Shown: in pieces, positions 9,887 to 19,528 of the stretch
Position numbering within the stretch: the stretch's first letter is position 1
How the letters are laid out: each line of letters starts with the position of its first letter
Assembly: GCF_000219585.1 (NCBI RefSeq)
Contig: NC_015731.1
Location: 2,790,001 to 2,854,000, forward strand
Source: Nitrosomonas sp. Is79A3
GTDB lineage: Bacteria; Pseudomonadota; Gammaproteobacteria; Burkholderiales; Nitrosomonadaceae
DNA: 64,000 nucleotides
Direction: 5' to 3'
Notes under the pieces: model-generated
Database searches by the model: none
Told to the model about the DNA's origin: nothing
What the model saw: the letters and a program-made list of their open reading frames with translations, nothing else
Program-made: the position numbers and the translations under genes

Positions 9887-10561
9887 ATGGCGATTCCAAA
9901 TTGGCCTATATCTGAGCGACCACGAGAAAAGCTATTGCAAAAAGGTGTCACTGCCCTTTCCGATACAGAACTGCTAGCCATATTTCTTCGTACTGGCATA
10001 ACAGGGAAAAGTGCTGTAGATCTCGCAAGAGAATTACTTTTACATTTCGGCAACCTAACTAATATATTTGCAGCCAATCAGATTAGTTTTTGTCAATTAC
10101 CCGGTATGGGAATTGCAAAATATACACAACTACAGGCTGTGTTAGAAATGGCCCGCCGTGCATTAAGTGAAGAGCTGAAGAGCGGAAATGCAATGAATTC
10201 ACCGGAGTTGGTTCGAGATTTTCTACGCCTGAGTCTGGCAAACAAACAACACGAAGTTTTTCTTGGTATTTTTCTTGATGCTAAAAATCATACCATTGCT
10301 ACTGAAGAACTATTTAGCGGCACATTGACACAAGCCAGCGTTTATCCTCGGGAAGTCATCAAACGGGCTTTGTATCACAATGCAGCAGCCATCATTTTTG
10401 CGCACAATCACCCTTCTGGCGTGGCCGAGCCCAGTCATGCGGACAAAGTGCTTACCCAATCCCTGAAACAAGCATTGGCTATGATTGATGTCAAAGTATT
10501 GGATCACTTTATTGTTGGCAACGGCACTACCCTGTCATTTGCCGAACATAATTTAATTTGA
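9887..10561 (+). CDS. radC: RadC family JAB/MPN-domain protein
   Basis: A 224-residue member of the RadC (UPF0758) family. A helix-hairpin-helix region ([43 protein letters not shown]) is followed by a JAB1/MPN metalloprotease-like fold. The metal ligands are visible in [18 protein letters not shown] (His-x-His and Asp). The old role in recombinational repair is not well supported, and the molecular function is unknown. It starts with [17 protein letters not shown], the usual N-terminus. It lies upstream of rpmB-rpmG, a conserved neighbourhood in proteobacteria. Confidence 0.93.
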   Translation: MAIPNWPISERPREKLLQKGVTALSDTELLAIFLRTGITGKSAVDLARELLLHFGNLTNIFAANQISFCQLPGMGIAKYTQLQAVLEMARRALSEELKSGNAMNSPELVRDFLRLSLANKQHEVFLGIFLDAKNHTIATEELFSGTLTQASVYPREVIKRALYHNAAAIIFAHNHPSGVAEPSHADKVLTQSLKQALAMIDVKVLDHFIVGNGTTLSFAEHNLI

Positions 10562-10664
10562 ACGCAAATCCCGCAAAAAATCGCATTGATTTTGAAGAAT
10601 ACTGTAAATTTATATCTGCTTTTGATAAATACTCTCATCAATCATGATATTTAATCAGTTACAT

Positions 10665-10694
10665 TTGAGTAAACACCTCAAATCAGGATATAAT
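10665..10694 (+). promoter_or_regulatory. Sigma-70-type promoter of rpmB-rpmG
   Basis: TTGAGT at 10665-10670 and TATAAT at 10689-10694, separated by 18 bp, lie 33 bp before the rpmB start. The -35 region overlaps a perfect 7-bp inverted repeat (ATTTGAG/CTCAAAT). This could be coincidental or an operator. Confidence 0.65.
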
Positions 10695-10727
10695 CTCTCT
10701 TTTTAAGAATTCTTGGAGTGCGCTATT

Positions 10728-10964
10728 ATGGCACGAGTATGTGAAGTAACCGGCAAGAAGCCGATGTCAGGCAACAATGTTTCTCACGCAAACAATAAAA
10801 CCAAAAGACGTTTCTTGCCTAATTTGCAACGCCGCAAATTCTGGGTCGAAAGCGAAAACCGCTGGATTAATTTACGTTTATCTAATGCTGCATTACGCAC
10901 AATAGATAAAAATGGCATTGATGCAGTGATCGCCAAAATGCGCTCAGAAGGCAAAAGCGTTTAA
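10728..10964 (+). CDS. rpmB: 50S ribosomal protein L28
   Basis: A 78-residue ribosomal protein. It opens [20 protein letters not shown], then [20 protein letters not shown], as in proteobacterial L28. The ATG at 10728 was chosen because TTGGAGTG precedes it and the family begins with MARVC. An earlier in-frame ATG at 10713 overlaps that ribosome site. It is the first gene of the rpmB-rpmG operon, 34 bp before rpmG. Confidence 0.97.
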   Translation: MARVCEVTGKKPMSGNNVSHANNKTKRRFLPNLQRRKFWVESENRWINLRLSNAALRTIDKNGIDAVIAKMRSEGKSV

Positions 10965-10998
10965 GAAACCAATCGACGTAAGTTAAGGAGTCATCACA

Positions 10999-11154
10999 AT
11001 GCGTGAAAAGATAAAACTTGAATCCTCAGCTGGAACAGGTCATTTCTATACAACCACAAAAAATAAACGTGCGAAACCCGAGAAATTGGAGTTAATGAAG
11101 TTTGATCCCGTCGCACGAAAGCACGTTAAATATAAAGAAACAAAGCTTAAATAA
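10999..11154 (+). CDS. rpmG: 50S ribosomal protein L33
   Basis: A 51-residue protein beginning [20 protein letters not shown] and ending with [18 protein letters not shown], the standard L33 sequence. The start has AAGGAG 9 bp upstream. It lacks the zinc-binding cysteines of C+ type L33 proteins, so it is the zinc-independent form. It ends the rpmB operon and is followed by a strong terminator. Confidence 0.97.
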   Translation: MREKIKLESSAGTGHFYTTTKNKRAKPEKLELMKFDPVARKHVKYKETKLK

Positions 11155-11177
11155 ATTTGAAATAAGCTGCAATTTCC

Positions 11178-11209
11178 AATAAAAAACCCGCCGAAGCGGG
11201 TTTTTTATT
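11178..11209 (+). terminator. Rho-independent terminator of rpmB-rpmG
   Basis: AAAAAACCCGC, a short GAA-type loop, then GCGGGTTTTTT. The A-tract and T-tract are symmetrical, so it can also stop transcripts of the convergent desaturase gene. Confidence 0.9.
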
Positions 11210-11238
11210 GGCTAGACTTTCAATTCCATCAATAATTA

Positions 11239-12429
11239 TTATGCATAGCAACGTAATCGCTGAGAAAAAGCTTGCAGCACTTCAATACCACTTTCCTCTG
11301 CACGACGGCACCAATCTTCCAGCTGCTTGACCAACTCTTCAGTTGTCGCAGTAGAACGTTGCCAGATTTCAGCTAATTCCTCGCGCATGGTATAAACTTT
11401 ATCGAGTGTCTTAGCATTACTAAGCACTTGACTTAGCTTCTCACGCTCATGCTCTTGCAGAGTTTTTGAATCAGCCAGAATCCAACGCTTCAGAGTAGAA
11501 TTATCCACACCATATTGCGCAGTTGCTTCTTTCAAGTGAACCATCTCTTTTGCAAAAGTTTCTTTCAACGATTTCGTATATTTAGCAAGAACCTCATAAC
11601 GATGAGAGATGACTGCTTGCAATGTATCCGAATCGCACTGGGTCTTTTCCTTATCGAAACGTAACTTAGGCGCAACTTTCTTGACCTTTGCAAGCCCTAT
11701 CATCTCCAAAATACGTATATACATCCACCCGATATCAAACTCGTACCATTTATTGGATAATCGCGCTGATGTTGCATAAGCATGGTGATTGTTATGTAAT
11801 TCTTCACCACCAATCAAAATACCCCATGGAACGATATTTCTGCTGGCATCTTCCGCTTGAAAATTCCGGTATCCCCAATAATGACCAACACCGTTGATAA
11901 TACCTGCAGCAAAAATCGGAGCCCACATCATTTGTATCGCCCACATAGTAATACCAATTGGGCCAAACAGAATTACATTAATAATCAGCATTAATGCGAC
12001 ACCTTTTGCACTGTGTTTGGTATAAATATTACGTTCTATCCAATCATCCGGCGTGCCATATCCATATCTTTTCAGGGTCTCCTCATTTCGTGCCTCTGTT
12101 CTATAAAGTTCCGAGCCTTCGCTTAACACTTTCGCGATACCAACGATTACAGGACTATGCGGATCATCCTTGGTTTCACATTTTGCATGGTGCTTGCGAT
12201 GAACCGCTGTCCATTGCTTTGTAACCATCCCAGTAGTTAACCACAACCAGAAACGGAAAAAATGACTTGGTATCGCATGCAATTCCAACGCTCTATGCGC
12301 TGAATGGCGGTGAAGATAAATTGTAATACCCGCAATTGTAATATGCGTAAAAACCAAGGTAACGACGACATAGCCCCACCAAGGCATATCAATCACACCA
12401 GAGATTAAAGTAAGAAAATCAGAAATCAT
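11239..12429 (-). CDS. Membrane fatty-acid desaturase (acyl-CoA delta-9 type)
   Basis: A di-iron membrane desaturase that puts a cis double bond into fatty acyl chains and so tunes membrane fluidity. The three histidine boxes are visible: HRHSAHRA near residue 41, HRKHHAKCET near residue 79 and HNNHHAYATS near residue 214. Hydrophobic segments lie at the N-terminus and between boxes two and three. After the catalytic part comes an unusually long helical C-terminal tail of about 120 residues (VISHRYEVLAKYTKSLKETF onward), rich in charged residues and likely coiled coil. The tail resembles those in some proteobacterial DesA-like enzymes. It is a single-gene unit. Confidence 0.88.
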   Translation of the reverse strand: MISDFLTLISGVIDMPWWGYVVVTLVFTHITIAGITIYLHRHSAHRALELHAIPSHFFRFWLWLTTGMVTKQWTAVHRKHHAKCETKDDPHSPVIVGIAKVLSEGSELYRTEARNEETLKRYGYGTPDDWIERNIYTKHSAKGVALMLIINVILFGPIGITMWAIQMMWAPIFAAGIINGVGHYWGYRNFQAEDASRNIVPWGILIGGEELHNNHHAYATSARLSNKWYEFDIGWMYIRILEMIGLAKVKKVAPKLRFDKEKTQCDSDTLQAVISHRYEVLAKYTKSLKETFAKEMVHLKEATAQYGVDNSTLKRWILADSKTLQEHEREKLSQVLSNAKTLDKVYTMREELAEIWQRSTATTEELVKQLEDWCRRAEESGIEVLQAFSQRLRCYA

Positions 12430-12723
12430 AGAGTTACCATCCTTTTAATAGCCTACCGAGGCGCAGACCTGATAAATAAAAAACAAACACCCTCCAAACC
12501 ATTTGCACTTCACTTAACTTATAGATAAAAAATCATTAACGTTATTTTTTCATTTACTGTACATGAAGTATTTACTCTTTTCCACTTCTTTACATAATTT
12601 TTTATATTAGCACTTTATTGAAAAAAAATATTAATCTGTATCAATTATCCGTTTAATATAAATGGCTTTAGTAAAATCAAACTTCATTTTCCAGAAGGAA
12701 TCCTGAGAAGAATTGATAATCTT

Positions 12724-13281
12724 TCATTTCTCCAGAGCGGAGTTATTCAGTATGCGCCACTCTCCGGGAGCAATCCCCTGCAGGGTGTATTTACCGATTG
12801 CATAACGAATCAATCGCAAAGTAGGAAATAGAACCGCTGCCGTCATCCGCCTTACTTGACGATTTTTACCCTCACTGAGAACCAAAGACATCCAAGCAGT
12901 TGCGATATGCTTGCGGTAACGAACGGGCGGTGTCCGCTGCCAAAGATGGCCGGGCTCATCCATCAGAAATGCTTGTGCAGGCCGCGTTTTGAAATCATTC
13001 AGAACCACACCTTGGCGCAACTTATTTAATGCAATCTCGTCGGGTTTACCTTCAACTTGCACCCAATATGTTTTAGGGAGTTTAAACTCTGGATTGCTAA
13101 TTCTATTCTGCAATTTTCCATCATCTGTTAATAGAACCAAGCCCTCACTATCAGCGTCCAGTCTGCCTGCCGGATAAAAGCCCGGTAATGGAATAAAGTC
13201 TTTTAATGATTGATGACCGCTTTCCGGTGTAAATTGGCAAATCACACCATAAGGTTTATTAAACAAAATTAATCGAGGCAT
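12724..13281 (-). CDS. rluE: 23S rRNA pseudouridine synthase, RluE type (RsuA family)
   Basis: Isomerises a uridine in large-subunit rRNA. RluE of E. coli modifies U2457. At 185 residues it lacks an S4 domain, as does RluE. Motif [13 protein letters not shown] and the catalytic motif [19 protein letters not shown] (nucleophilic Asp) are intact. Motif III is [25 protein letters not shown]. It is the last gene in the minus-strand run from proC and lies 39 bp downstream of sixA. Confidence 0.9.
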   Translation of the reverse strand: MPRLILFNKPYGVICQFTPESGHQSLKDFIPLPGFYPAGRLDADSEGLVLLTDDGKLQNRISNPEFKLPKTYWVQVEGKPDEIALNKLRQGVVLNDFKTRPAQAFLMDEPGHLWQRTPPVRYRKHIATAWMSLVLSEGKNRQVRRMTAAVLFPTLRLIRYAIGKYTLQGIAPGEWRILNNSALEK

Positions 13282-13320
13282 GGCGCCTGATTGTAATCAA
13301 AAAATAAATCCAATCAAAAC

Positions 13321-13773
13321 TCATAACATTTCAGGATAGATCACGAAATGAAGCACTGGTTCAATATTTTTGTCTTTTTCTTGATACCGGATCCACCACA
13401 CAGAGCCTTTCTTAACACCCAATCCAGGAGGAATAACCGGAACCAGATTACGGACGACATCACCCAATGTAGGCTGGTGGCCGACTATGACTACAGCGCC
13501 TTGTGCATTGGGCCAGTTAGCGGCAGTAAGAATACTCTTTACACTAGCACCGGGACCTATTTCATTATTAGTTACAAAATCAGATTTCAATGCCATCGCG
13601 GTTTGTTGAGTGCGTCGCGCTGGACTGGCTATCACCAGCGTATTTTCCGGCAATTTCAATCTCAGCCAATCAGACATGCGTTTTGCCTGGTCTAGTCCTT
13701 TTGCAGTGAGCTTACGGGCTGCATCAGGAAAACCATCCTCAGCCTCAGCATGACGCCACAGAATTAATTCCAT
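13321..13773 (-). CDS. sixA: Phosphohistidine phosphatase SixA
   Basis: A histidine phosphatase of 150 residues in the phosphoglycerate-mutase-like fold. SixA removes phosphate from phosphohistidine on phosphotransfer proteins (ArcB, PTS-Ntr). The RHG-type motif is WRHAEAEDGFPD at residues 6-17, with DQAKRMSDWL, ASPARRTQQTA and the second histidine in VIVGHQPTLGDVV. It is downstream of the yggU homologue on the same strand. Confidence 0.9.
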   Translation of the reverse strand: MELILWRHAEAEDGFPDAARKLTAKGLDQAKRMSDWLRLKLPENTLVIASPARRTQQTAMALKSDFVTNNEIGPGASVKSILTAANWPNAQGAVVIVGHQPTLGDVVRNLVPVIPPGLGVKKGSVWWIRYQEKDKNIEPVLHFVIYPEML

Positions 13774-13805
13774 CGCATTTCTTTAATAGAGAAGTACATT
13801 GATAA

Positions 13806-14102
13806 TCAACTTTGCAACTCGCTATATAATACATCCGGACCACAACCAGATTGTTGAATTATTATCACTTTATGCCGTGATTTATCACCTTGCCTCAATA
13901 TCACTTGGCTAAGAGGCACATCAAAATGCTTAGCAAGAAATTTCAGTAGCGCGGCATTTGCTTTACCTTCCACCGGTGCGGCCGCAAGCTTTATCCTCAG
14001 CGCATCCCCATGTAATCCTGCCGCTTCGGTATTTTTTGCACCCGTCTGAATATGCAATGTTAATACAAGATTATTTGCATCATCATAACGATACCAGCTC
14101 AT
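13806..14102 (-). CDS. YggU/DUF167 family protein
   Basis: A 98-residue protein of the DUF167 (UPF0235) family. The family has known structures but no established activity. Conserved stretches are LTLHIQTGAKNTEAAGLHGD, LKIKLAAAPVEGKANAALLKFLA-type sequence (here RIKLAAAPVEGKANAALLKF) and RQGDKSRHKVIII. It follows the YggT gene by 15 bp, the standard proteobacterial pairing downstream of proC. Confidence 0.9.
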   Translation of the reverse strand: MSWYRYDDANNLVLTLHIQTGAKNTEAAGLHGDALRIKLAAAPVEGKANAALLKFLAKHFDVPLSQVILRQGDKSRHKVIIIQQSGCGPDVLYSELQS

Positions 14103-14117
14103 GATCGCCTTAATAAC

Positions 14118-14693
14118 CTAAAGGAGCATAGTAATGATTTCCTTATGCACACCAGCCACTAGCATCAGCAGCACTTGAATTAAGATCAACACAAACAACG
14201 GAGACAAATCAACATTCGCAATCGGCGGAATACGCTTACGAAAAACGGCCAGGAATGGACGGGTGAAACTATCCAGTATCGGCGCTAACGGACTATGTGG
14301 ATTAACCCAGGACAAAATAGCCTGCATAATAATCATTATTAACACGATATAGAGTGTCACTTTAATAATCTCGACGATACCCAACAACCCCATTACCCCG
14401 GATGCAGCGCCGATATTTTCTGCAAAATCATACCCCTGCACCATATAAACACTGGTAATGATCATACATTCCATTAACCAGGCGAGGATCAACGTGGATA
14501 AATCTATGCCAGCCCAGCCAGGAATAACACGGCGTGCAGGCCGCACGATAAAATCAGTCGCCGCAATAAGAAACTGGGATATTGCGTTGTAGTAGGGAAC
14601 ACGTAATAATTGAAAATAAAACCGCAGGAGCAACGCCAACGAAAGCAACCCCAGGATAGTATCAAGAAGAAAAATTAAGATCTGATTGGACAT
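14118..14693 (-). CDS. YggT family integral membrane protein
   Basis: A 191-residue inner-membrane protein with two YggT repeats, each a pair of membrane segments. The repeats start at about residues 5 (LIFLLDTILGLLSLALLLRF) and 100. The signature RPARRVIPGWAGIDLSTLIL and its second copy, TRPFLAVFRKRIPPIANVDLSPL, are clear. Function is uncertain; family members have been linked to envelope or osmotic roles. It is positioned between proC and yggU as in many proteobacteria. Confidence 0.9.
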   Translation of the reverse strand: MSNQILIFLLDTILGLLSLALLLRFYFQLLRVPYYNAISQFLIAATDFIVRPARRVIPGWAGIDLSTLILAWLMECMIITSVYMVQGYDFAENIGAASGVMGLLGIVEIIKVTLYIVLIMIIMQAILSWVNPHSPLAPILDSFTRPFLAVFRKRIPPIANVDLSPLFVLILIQVLLMLVAGVHKEIITMLL

Positions 14694-14755
14694 AAGAGTT
14701 TTCCGGAAAAACTGTAATTGATAAATAAGAAATCACTAACTGACTCTATCAAGAT

Positions 14756-15568
14756 TTAAATTCTGCTGAACTCATCACTCAATTCACGTGAACGCCTGTT
14801 CGCAGCATGTACGGCGGCTATGATCTTACACTGAATAGCATTTTCTTCCATAGTCTGTATTGCTTGTTCGGTTGTGCCACCTTTTGATGTCACTCGAGCA
14901 CGCAATACAGCTACATCTTCATCACTCAAGCTGGCCAGTTTACTGGCACCAGCAAATGTCTGCAAACTGAGTTGTCTGGCTTGAGTCGGCGTCAAGCCCA
15001 ATTCTATCCCTGCTTGCTGCATGGATTCAATAAAATAAAAAACATAAGCAGGGCCGCTACCGGAAATAGCAGTCACAGTATGCAGCATTTCTTCATCATC
15101 CACCCAAAGTGTCGTACCTACCGCAGCAAGAATCGACTCAGCATTCTTTTTATCTAACTCACCAACGCCTGGCGCAGCATAAAGACCGGCAACACCGCTA
15201 CGTACCAACGAAGGCGTGTTAGGCATCGCGCGCACCACCCGCGCATAACCGCCCAACCAGCGTATAATATCAGTCACACGAATACCCGCCGCGATTGATA
15301 TGATCAGCTGATTATTCAATAATGGTGCAAGTTTCTGGGTCAACTCAAATAATTGCTGTGGTTTTACGGCCAATAAAATCACATCACTGCCCTTGACTCC
15401 ATCGGCAAGTTCAGCGACGGCCGAAATGCCCAATGCATGTTTTGTTTTCTCACGGCTTTCTGCATTTATTTCCACCACATGAAGCTGCTCTGCTGCGTAA
15501 CCTTGCTGTAACAAGCCACTGATTAGCGCAGAAGCCATATTGCCGCCGCCAATGAATGTAATATTCAT
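14756..15568 (-). CDS. proC: Pyrroline-5-carboxylate reductase
   Basis: The last step of proline synthesis: NAD(P)H-dependent reduction of 1-pyrroline-5-carboxylate. At 270 residues it is full length. The dinucleotide motif FIGGGNMASALISGL is at the N-terminus. VILLAVKPQQL, RAMPNTPSLVRSGVAGLYA and the C-terminal signature SGSGPAYVFYFIESMQQAGI and RARVTSKGGTTEQAI are all present. It is the first gene of the minus-strand run proC-yggT-yggU-sixA-rluE. Confidence 0.96.
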   Translation of the reverse strand: MNITFIGGGNMASALISGLLQQGYAAEQLHVVEINAESREKTKHALGISAVAELADGVKGSDVILLAVKPQQLFELTQKLAPLLNNQLIISIAAGIRVTDIIRWLGGYARVVRAMPNTPSLVRSGVAGLYAAPGVGELDKKNAESILAAVGTTLWVDDEEMLHTVTAISGSGPAYVFYFIESMQQAGIELGLTPTQARQLSLQTFAGASKLASLSDEDVAVLRARVTSKGGTTEQAIQTMEENAIQCKIIAAVHAANRRSRELSDEFSRI

Positions 15569-15681
15569 ATTAAAACCCTATCATTATGTTAATTGATTCA
15601 TCTGCACAGAAAGTGATCCTGTAACTACCAACAAAACAGACTGGCGCTAGAAATTAAACCACAATTCAGTGTGGACCTCAG

Positions 15682-16512
15682 TCAATGCTGACAACGCGAA
15701 CAATAAAAGCTAGAGCGTTGACTTTGTCTGATTTGTTTAATCTCGTGATCACATTTTTTACAACACTCCCTGCCACGCCCATAAACCCAATATTGCTGCT
15801 GAAAATACCCAGGATTCCCGTCACTGTTAACAAAATCACGCAAACTGCTGCCACCTGCTTCGATTGCCAACTGCAAAATTTGTTTAACCGCTTGAACCAG
15901 TTTTTCATAACGCGTCATACCAATTCTGCCAGCGGCTATTTTGGGATTGATCCCCGCTAGAAACAAAGCTTCATTCGCATAAATATTACCAATGCCAACG
16001 ACCACATGGCTATTCATCAGAATTTGTTTGATACTAGCGCGGCATTCTCTGGTTTTCTCAAATAATTGCTGCGCATTGAAATCTGCTGTTAATGGCTCGG
16101 GACCAAGATTCATCAGAAGCGGATGCTGCAGAATATCTCCCGTATGCCATAACACTGCACCAAAACGACGCGGGTCTCGCAATCTCAGAACAGTCTGATC
16201 ACTTAGAATCAAATCAAAATGATCATGTTTCAGGGGCGGTTCTATCGATTGCATCACGCTATACGGCAGTATGCGCAAACTCCCTGACATGCCCAGATGA
16301 AAAATTAATGTTCCTGCACCGCAATCAAGCAAAAGATATTTAGCCCGCCGTGTTACTGCTTGAATCGTTAAACCCGCCAATAACTTAGACAAATTACCCG
16401 GTATAGGCCACCGTAGCCTAGGATTACGGATAATTACATTTGCAATGGATTGTCCCAGCAAATGCGGCGCGATACCGCGCCGTGTGGTTTCGACTTCTGG
16501 TAATTCCGGCAT
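15682..16512 (-). CDS. mutM: Formamidopyrimidine-DNA glycosylase (Fpg/MutM)
   Basis: Excises 8-oxoguanine and formamidopyrimidines from DNA and cuts the abasic site. Catalytic Pro2 and Glu3 are present in [13 protein letters not shown]. The DNA-binding H2TH region holds [19 protein letters not shown]. The C-terminal zinc finger has CKKC and YCSRC cysteine pairs. At 276 residues the length is normal. The start codon overlaps the stop of the upstream DUF4340 gene by one base. This suggests translational coupling to the Gld-like transporter operon. Confidence 0.96.
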   Translation of the reverse strand: MPELPEVETTRRGIAPHLLGQSIANVIIRNPRLRWPIPGNLSKLLAGLTIQAVTRRAKYLLLDCGAGTLIFHLGMSGSLRILPYSVMQSIEPPLKHDHFDLILSDQTVLRLRDPRRFGAVLWHTGDILQHPLLMNLGPEPLTADFNAQQLFEKTRECRASIKQILMNSHVVVGIGNIYANEALFLAGINPKIAAGRIGMTRYEKLVQAVKQILQLAIEAGGSSLRDFVNSDGNPGYFQQQYWVYGRGRECCKKCDHEIKQIRQSQRSSFYCSRCQH

Positions 16513-17384
16513 CAGTCGTCAAACAATATCTGGTTTGATTTTATCCGGTACGGATCGAGTAATTGCTGACCCGCATCAATAGGAAACTGATAGCCGAACC
16601 CCTCATTAACACGTAACAACAATACCGAAAATTCATTTTGCAAAATTCTCAGATTGATTTCCTGCTTATTTTGCAGCGTGATTTCAATGGAACCCGTTTC
16701 AACGAAATCAGGGCCTATCGCTTGCTCCAACCTCAGTTCATCGGCATGCGCTGTCTGCCATAACTGAATCCAATGTTTTATTGTCTCTTCGTCAAGTACT
16801 TCGTCAGAATGCTGCATGGTAACGCGCCAATTCTCATTCTGTAATTCTACCGTCAAATGATTCAACTCAAATTTAACCGGAATTTCATCGGATGCCAGCA
16901 ATTGTGAATTGATCAGGTCGCTGGCATTGGATGGCAAAGCAAGCACATAACGCGGAGAAATCAAATACACCTGATCACTTGTCGCCACATATTGTTGGTT
17001 GGTTGTGGGTGCAAATCCACCAAAACCAAAATACTCGTCATTCAGATACAATCTCACATTGGGTTGATCCAAACCAAAACGTCCCAGATCCACCAGCGGA
17101 AGACGTTGACTACTTGTTACCGTCAGAATTTCCAGAATTTCCGCGATCTTTCCTTCGTCCGCCCGAGCTTGTACCGGCTTTACCAAATACCAGTGATTAT
17201 CTAATTGCTGCAGTGCAATCTCTTGTTGCTGTCTTACCATACGCAGGCTTTGCACCGCTTCAACCGGACTGGTTGAAAGCGGGTATTTATGGATATCCGG
17301 AGATTGCGGTCTGAAATACAGAAACACCGCCAAACCGGCAATCGTAGCAAACATGATCAGATTAAGTCGCGCGTGATGAGTCAT
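16512..17384 (-). CDS. DUF4340 domain protein, Gld transporter-associated
   Basis: A 290-residue protein with one N-terminal membrane anchor ([18 protein letters not shown]) and a periplasmic remainder rich in beta structure (DUF4340). The family occurs beside GldG-type ABC transporter components and has no known activity. I chose the ATG at 17384, directly after the upstream stop; an alternative at 17414 would overlap that gene. [20 protein letters not shown] carries the typical FGLDxP segment of the family. It is followed by mutM with a one-base overlap. Confidence 0.8.
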   Translation of the reverse strand: MTHHARLNLIMFATIAGLAVFLYFRPQSPDIHKYPLSTSPVEAVQSLRMVRQQQEIALQQLDNHWYLVKPVQARADEGKIAEILEILTVTSSQRLPLVDLGRFGLDQPNVRLYLNDEYFGFGGFAPTTNQQYVATSDQVYLISPRYVLALPSNASDLINSQLLASDEIPVKFELNHLTVELQNENWRVTMQHSDEVLDEETIKHWIQLWQTAHADELRLEQAIGPDFVETGSIEITLQNKQEINLRILQNEFSVLLLRVNEGFGYQFPIDAGQQLLDPYRIKSNQILFDD

Positions 17385-17386
17385 TT

Positions 17387-18745
17387 TTATATTTTTCTTC
17401 GGCGACGCCACCAAATCAAAGTCCCGCTCACCAAAAATAGTACCGGCAACAATACAAGAAAAACAACCGCGATTAAAGTCAAGTCCGATTCACTTAAAAT
17501 TAGATTACTGTCCAATGTTGCACGCGGCTGAATCACAATCAGCTCTTCATCGCCGGTAAGCCAATTAATCAGATTAATACCAAAATCTAAATTACTGCCG
17601 TTTCCCAAATAAGTATTGGCAAGAAAATGTCCACTGCCTACTACAACAATGCGTTGCTCGCGATCCTGAATATTGCGCGTCAATGCCACTGCAATACTGA
17701 TTGGACCGGCCACATCATCGGCTTGATCAAAATTAATCACGTCATTCAGATCACCGGTCTCCACCCAGCCTTGTTGCGCCGCTTCAACCAGTGAAACGCT
17801 GCTCCATTCTTCACTTTCATCAATCGTTATCTGGCGCGCAAACGGAAACACCGTAATGTAGTCAAAATTATCGGTAATGACGTGCTGCCCATAAATAGCA
17901 CCCAAGGCAAATGTAACCGGCGCTTTAAGCTGTTCTGCCTGAGGGTCAACGACAACGCCCGGAGTGAGTGTTAAGCGTAACATCTCTGTCAAGGGTAACA
18001 GTCCGCGCAACGATTCCTGATCAACCAACCATAATAGGTTGCCACCTTGGTCGACATAATTCAGTAACTTATCTACTTCTCCCGGTAATAAGTCGGTCTG
18101 TGGAGAAGCAATCATCAACATGCTTGCATTCATGGGAATATCCTGCTCAATGGCAAGGTTCAATGGCTGGCTGTTAAAGCCATTTGTGCGCAAGTGCCTG
18201 CCAAATTCCCCTAAATCGTAGTTGGCACTCCCATCAAGCCTGCGTTCCCCATGACCGCTCAATGCCACGATCAGTTTGTCTTCAGCGCGCGCCAATCGCA
18301 TCAATGCGTTGGAAAATGCCTGTTCATTGATGGCTGTGAGATGCTCAACGCGCTGATTAAACTTGATTACTATCTCACCGTTAACCTGAACATCCGCTTC
18401 CTGCGTCAATATAGGTTGCGCCACCGGATCAATAAAGGCCAGAGAAAGATCTGGTTTTACACGCTGATAAAGTGCCACAAAGTCGGCAATAATCTTGCGA
18501 ATATCTCCCAATTGCGCATGTTGCTCAGTGGCATAAGCCGTCACTTGAACCGGCCCTTGCAATTTTTGCAGTATCTCAACACTCGCCTCACTCAGGCTAT
18601 TACGGCCATTCTGACTAACATCCCATTGCAACCGGGTTTGTGCTGCAAGATAGCCCAACAAAATAACCAGCAACAGTAGCAAAATGACAAATACGCCATT
18701 TTGTATCAAGTGATGCCAGCGTAATTTTTTATTCAGCGTAATCAT
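17387..18745 (-). CDS. GldG-like ABC transporter auxiliary protein
   Basis: A 452-residue protein with an N-terminal membrane segment (LIQNGVFVILLLLLVILLGYLAA) and a C-terminal one (LTLIAVVFLVLLPVLFLVSGTLIWW) followed by RRRRR. The large periplasmic part holds the GldG/IFT52-like fold: FIDPVAQP, VALSGHGERRLDGSANYDLG, LMIASPQTDLLPGEVDKLLNYV and GGNLLWLVD. GldG was first named in gliding Bacteroidetes, but homologues are widespread in non-gliding bacteria with unknown substrates. It is translated after the permease gene in a four-gene operon. Confidence 0.85.
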   Translation of the reverse strand: MITLNKKLRWHHLIQNGVFVILLLLLVILLGYLAAQTRLQWDVSQNGRNSLSEASVEILQKLQGPVQVTAYATEQHAQLGDIRKIIADFVALYQRVKPDLSLAFIDPVAQPILTQEADVQVNGEIVIKFNQRVEHLTAINEQAFSNALMRLARAEDKLIVALSGHGERRLDGSANYDLGEFGRHLRTNGFNSQPLNLAIEQDIPMNASMLMIASPQTDLLPGEVDKLLNYVDQGGNLLWLVDQESLRGLLPLTEMLRLTLTPGVVVDPQAEQLKAPVTFALGAIYGQHVITDNFDYITVFPFARQITIDESEEWSSVSLVEAAQQGWVETGDLNDVINFDQADDVAGPISIAVALTRNIQDREQRIVVVGSGHFLANTYLGNGSNLDFGINLINWLTGDEELIVIQPRATLDSNLILSESDLTLIAVVFLVLLPVLFLVSGTLIWWRRRRKI

Positions 18746-18762
18746 TTACGTAACTTTTAAGC

Positions 18763-19506
18763 TTACCCATGCAATCGCTCCCCATCCAGGCGGCGAATCG
18801 TTAACACCAGAAAGGTAACGATAAATAAAATAAAATAAGCGATACTCAAGGTATCAATTAAACCCTGATTAAACTGTTCAAAATGCTTCAGCAAAGAAAA
18901 ATATTGTAACCATCCATCTGTTTCACTTGCAGCCAGATTGATCATCCACAATCCTAACAACACGCCCAAGGTGCCAATCGCGGCAATGACAGGCTGTGCC
19001 GTCAAGCTGGAAATATAAAGACCCAACGCAGAAAAACATGCAGTCACCAGAAATAAACCTAGCGTATTGCTGAGTAATAAGCCAAAGTCCAGCGCACCGC
19101 CAAGGCGTAATGAAATAGATAGTGCAACTATCAGGGAAATTACAGCCAAAAAGAAAACCATTAGGCCCAGAAATTTACCGAGCACAATATCCGTCATGGA
19201 AACCGGCGCTGAAATCAATAATGTCAGTGTGTGATTCCGTCGTTCTTCAGCCAGCAAACGCATGGATAATAATGGCGTAACCATCAATAAAATAATGGCT
19301 GCCATTGCAAACATAGGGGAAATAATGATTTCCGTAATTCCCGGGGGATTAGCAATCTGCATCAATTGAGACTGTATCTCCAGAAATGCATCCAGACGGA
19401 CCAGAAAAACCCAGGTGAGCACGAGTTGTATCAAAGCCAGCAGTATCCAGGCCAAAGGAGAGATGAACAACATGCTCAATTCCTTACGGATAATGGTAAC
19501 AATCAT
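18763..19506 (-). CDS. ABC-2 type transporter permease (GldF-like)
   Basis: A 247-residue inner-membrane protein of six hydrophobic segments, starting MIVTIIRKELSMLFISPLAWILL. The ABC-2 family signature RLLAEERRNHTLTLLISAPVSM lies between segments two and three, as in the GldF/NosY group. I chose the ATG at 19506 because the family begins with this KEL motif and it lies 22 bp after the ATPase stop. A start at 19602 would overlap that gene. It partners the ATPase encoded just upstream. Confidence 0.87.
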   Translation of the reverse strand: MIVTIIRKELSMLFISPLAWILLALIQLVLTWVFLVRLDAFLEIQSQLMQIANPPGITEIIISPMFAMAAIILLMVTPLLSMRLLAEERRNHTLTLLISAPVSMTDIVLGKFLGLMVFFLAVISLIVALSISLRLGGALDFGLLLSNTLGLFLVTACFSALGLYISSLTAQPVIAAIGTLGVLLGLWMINLAASETDGWLQYFSLLKHFEQFNQGLIDTLSIAYFILFIVTFLVLTIRRLDGERLHG

Positions 19507-19528
19507 TTTGAAGATTCCTGTTCTTTCA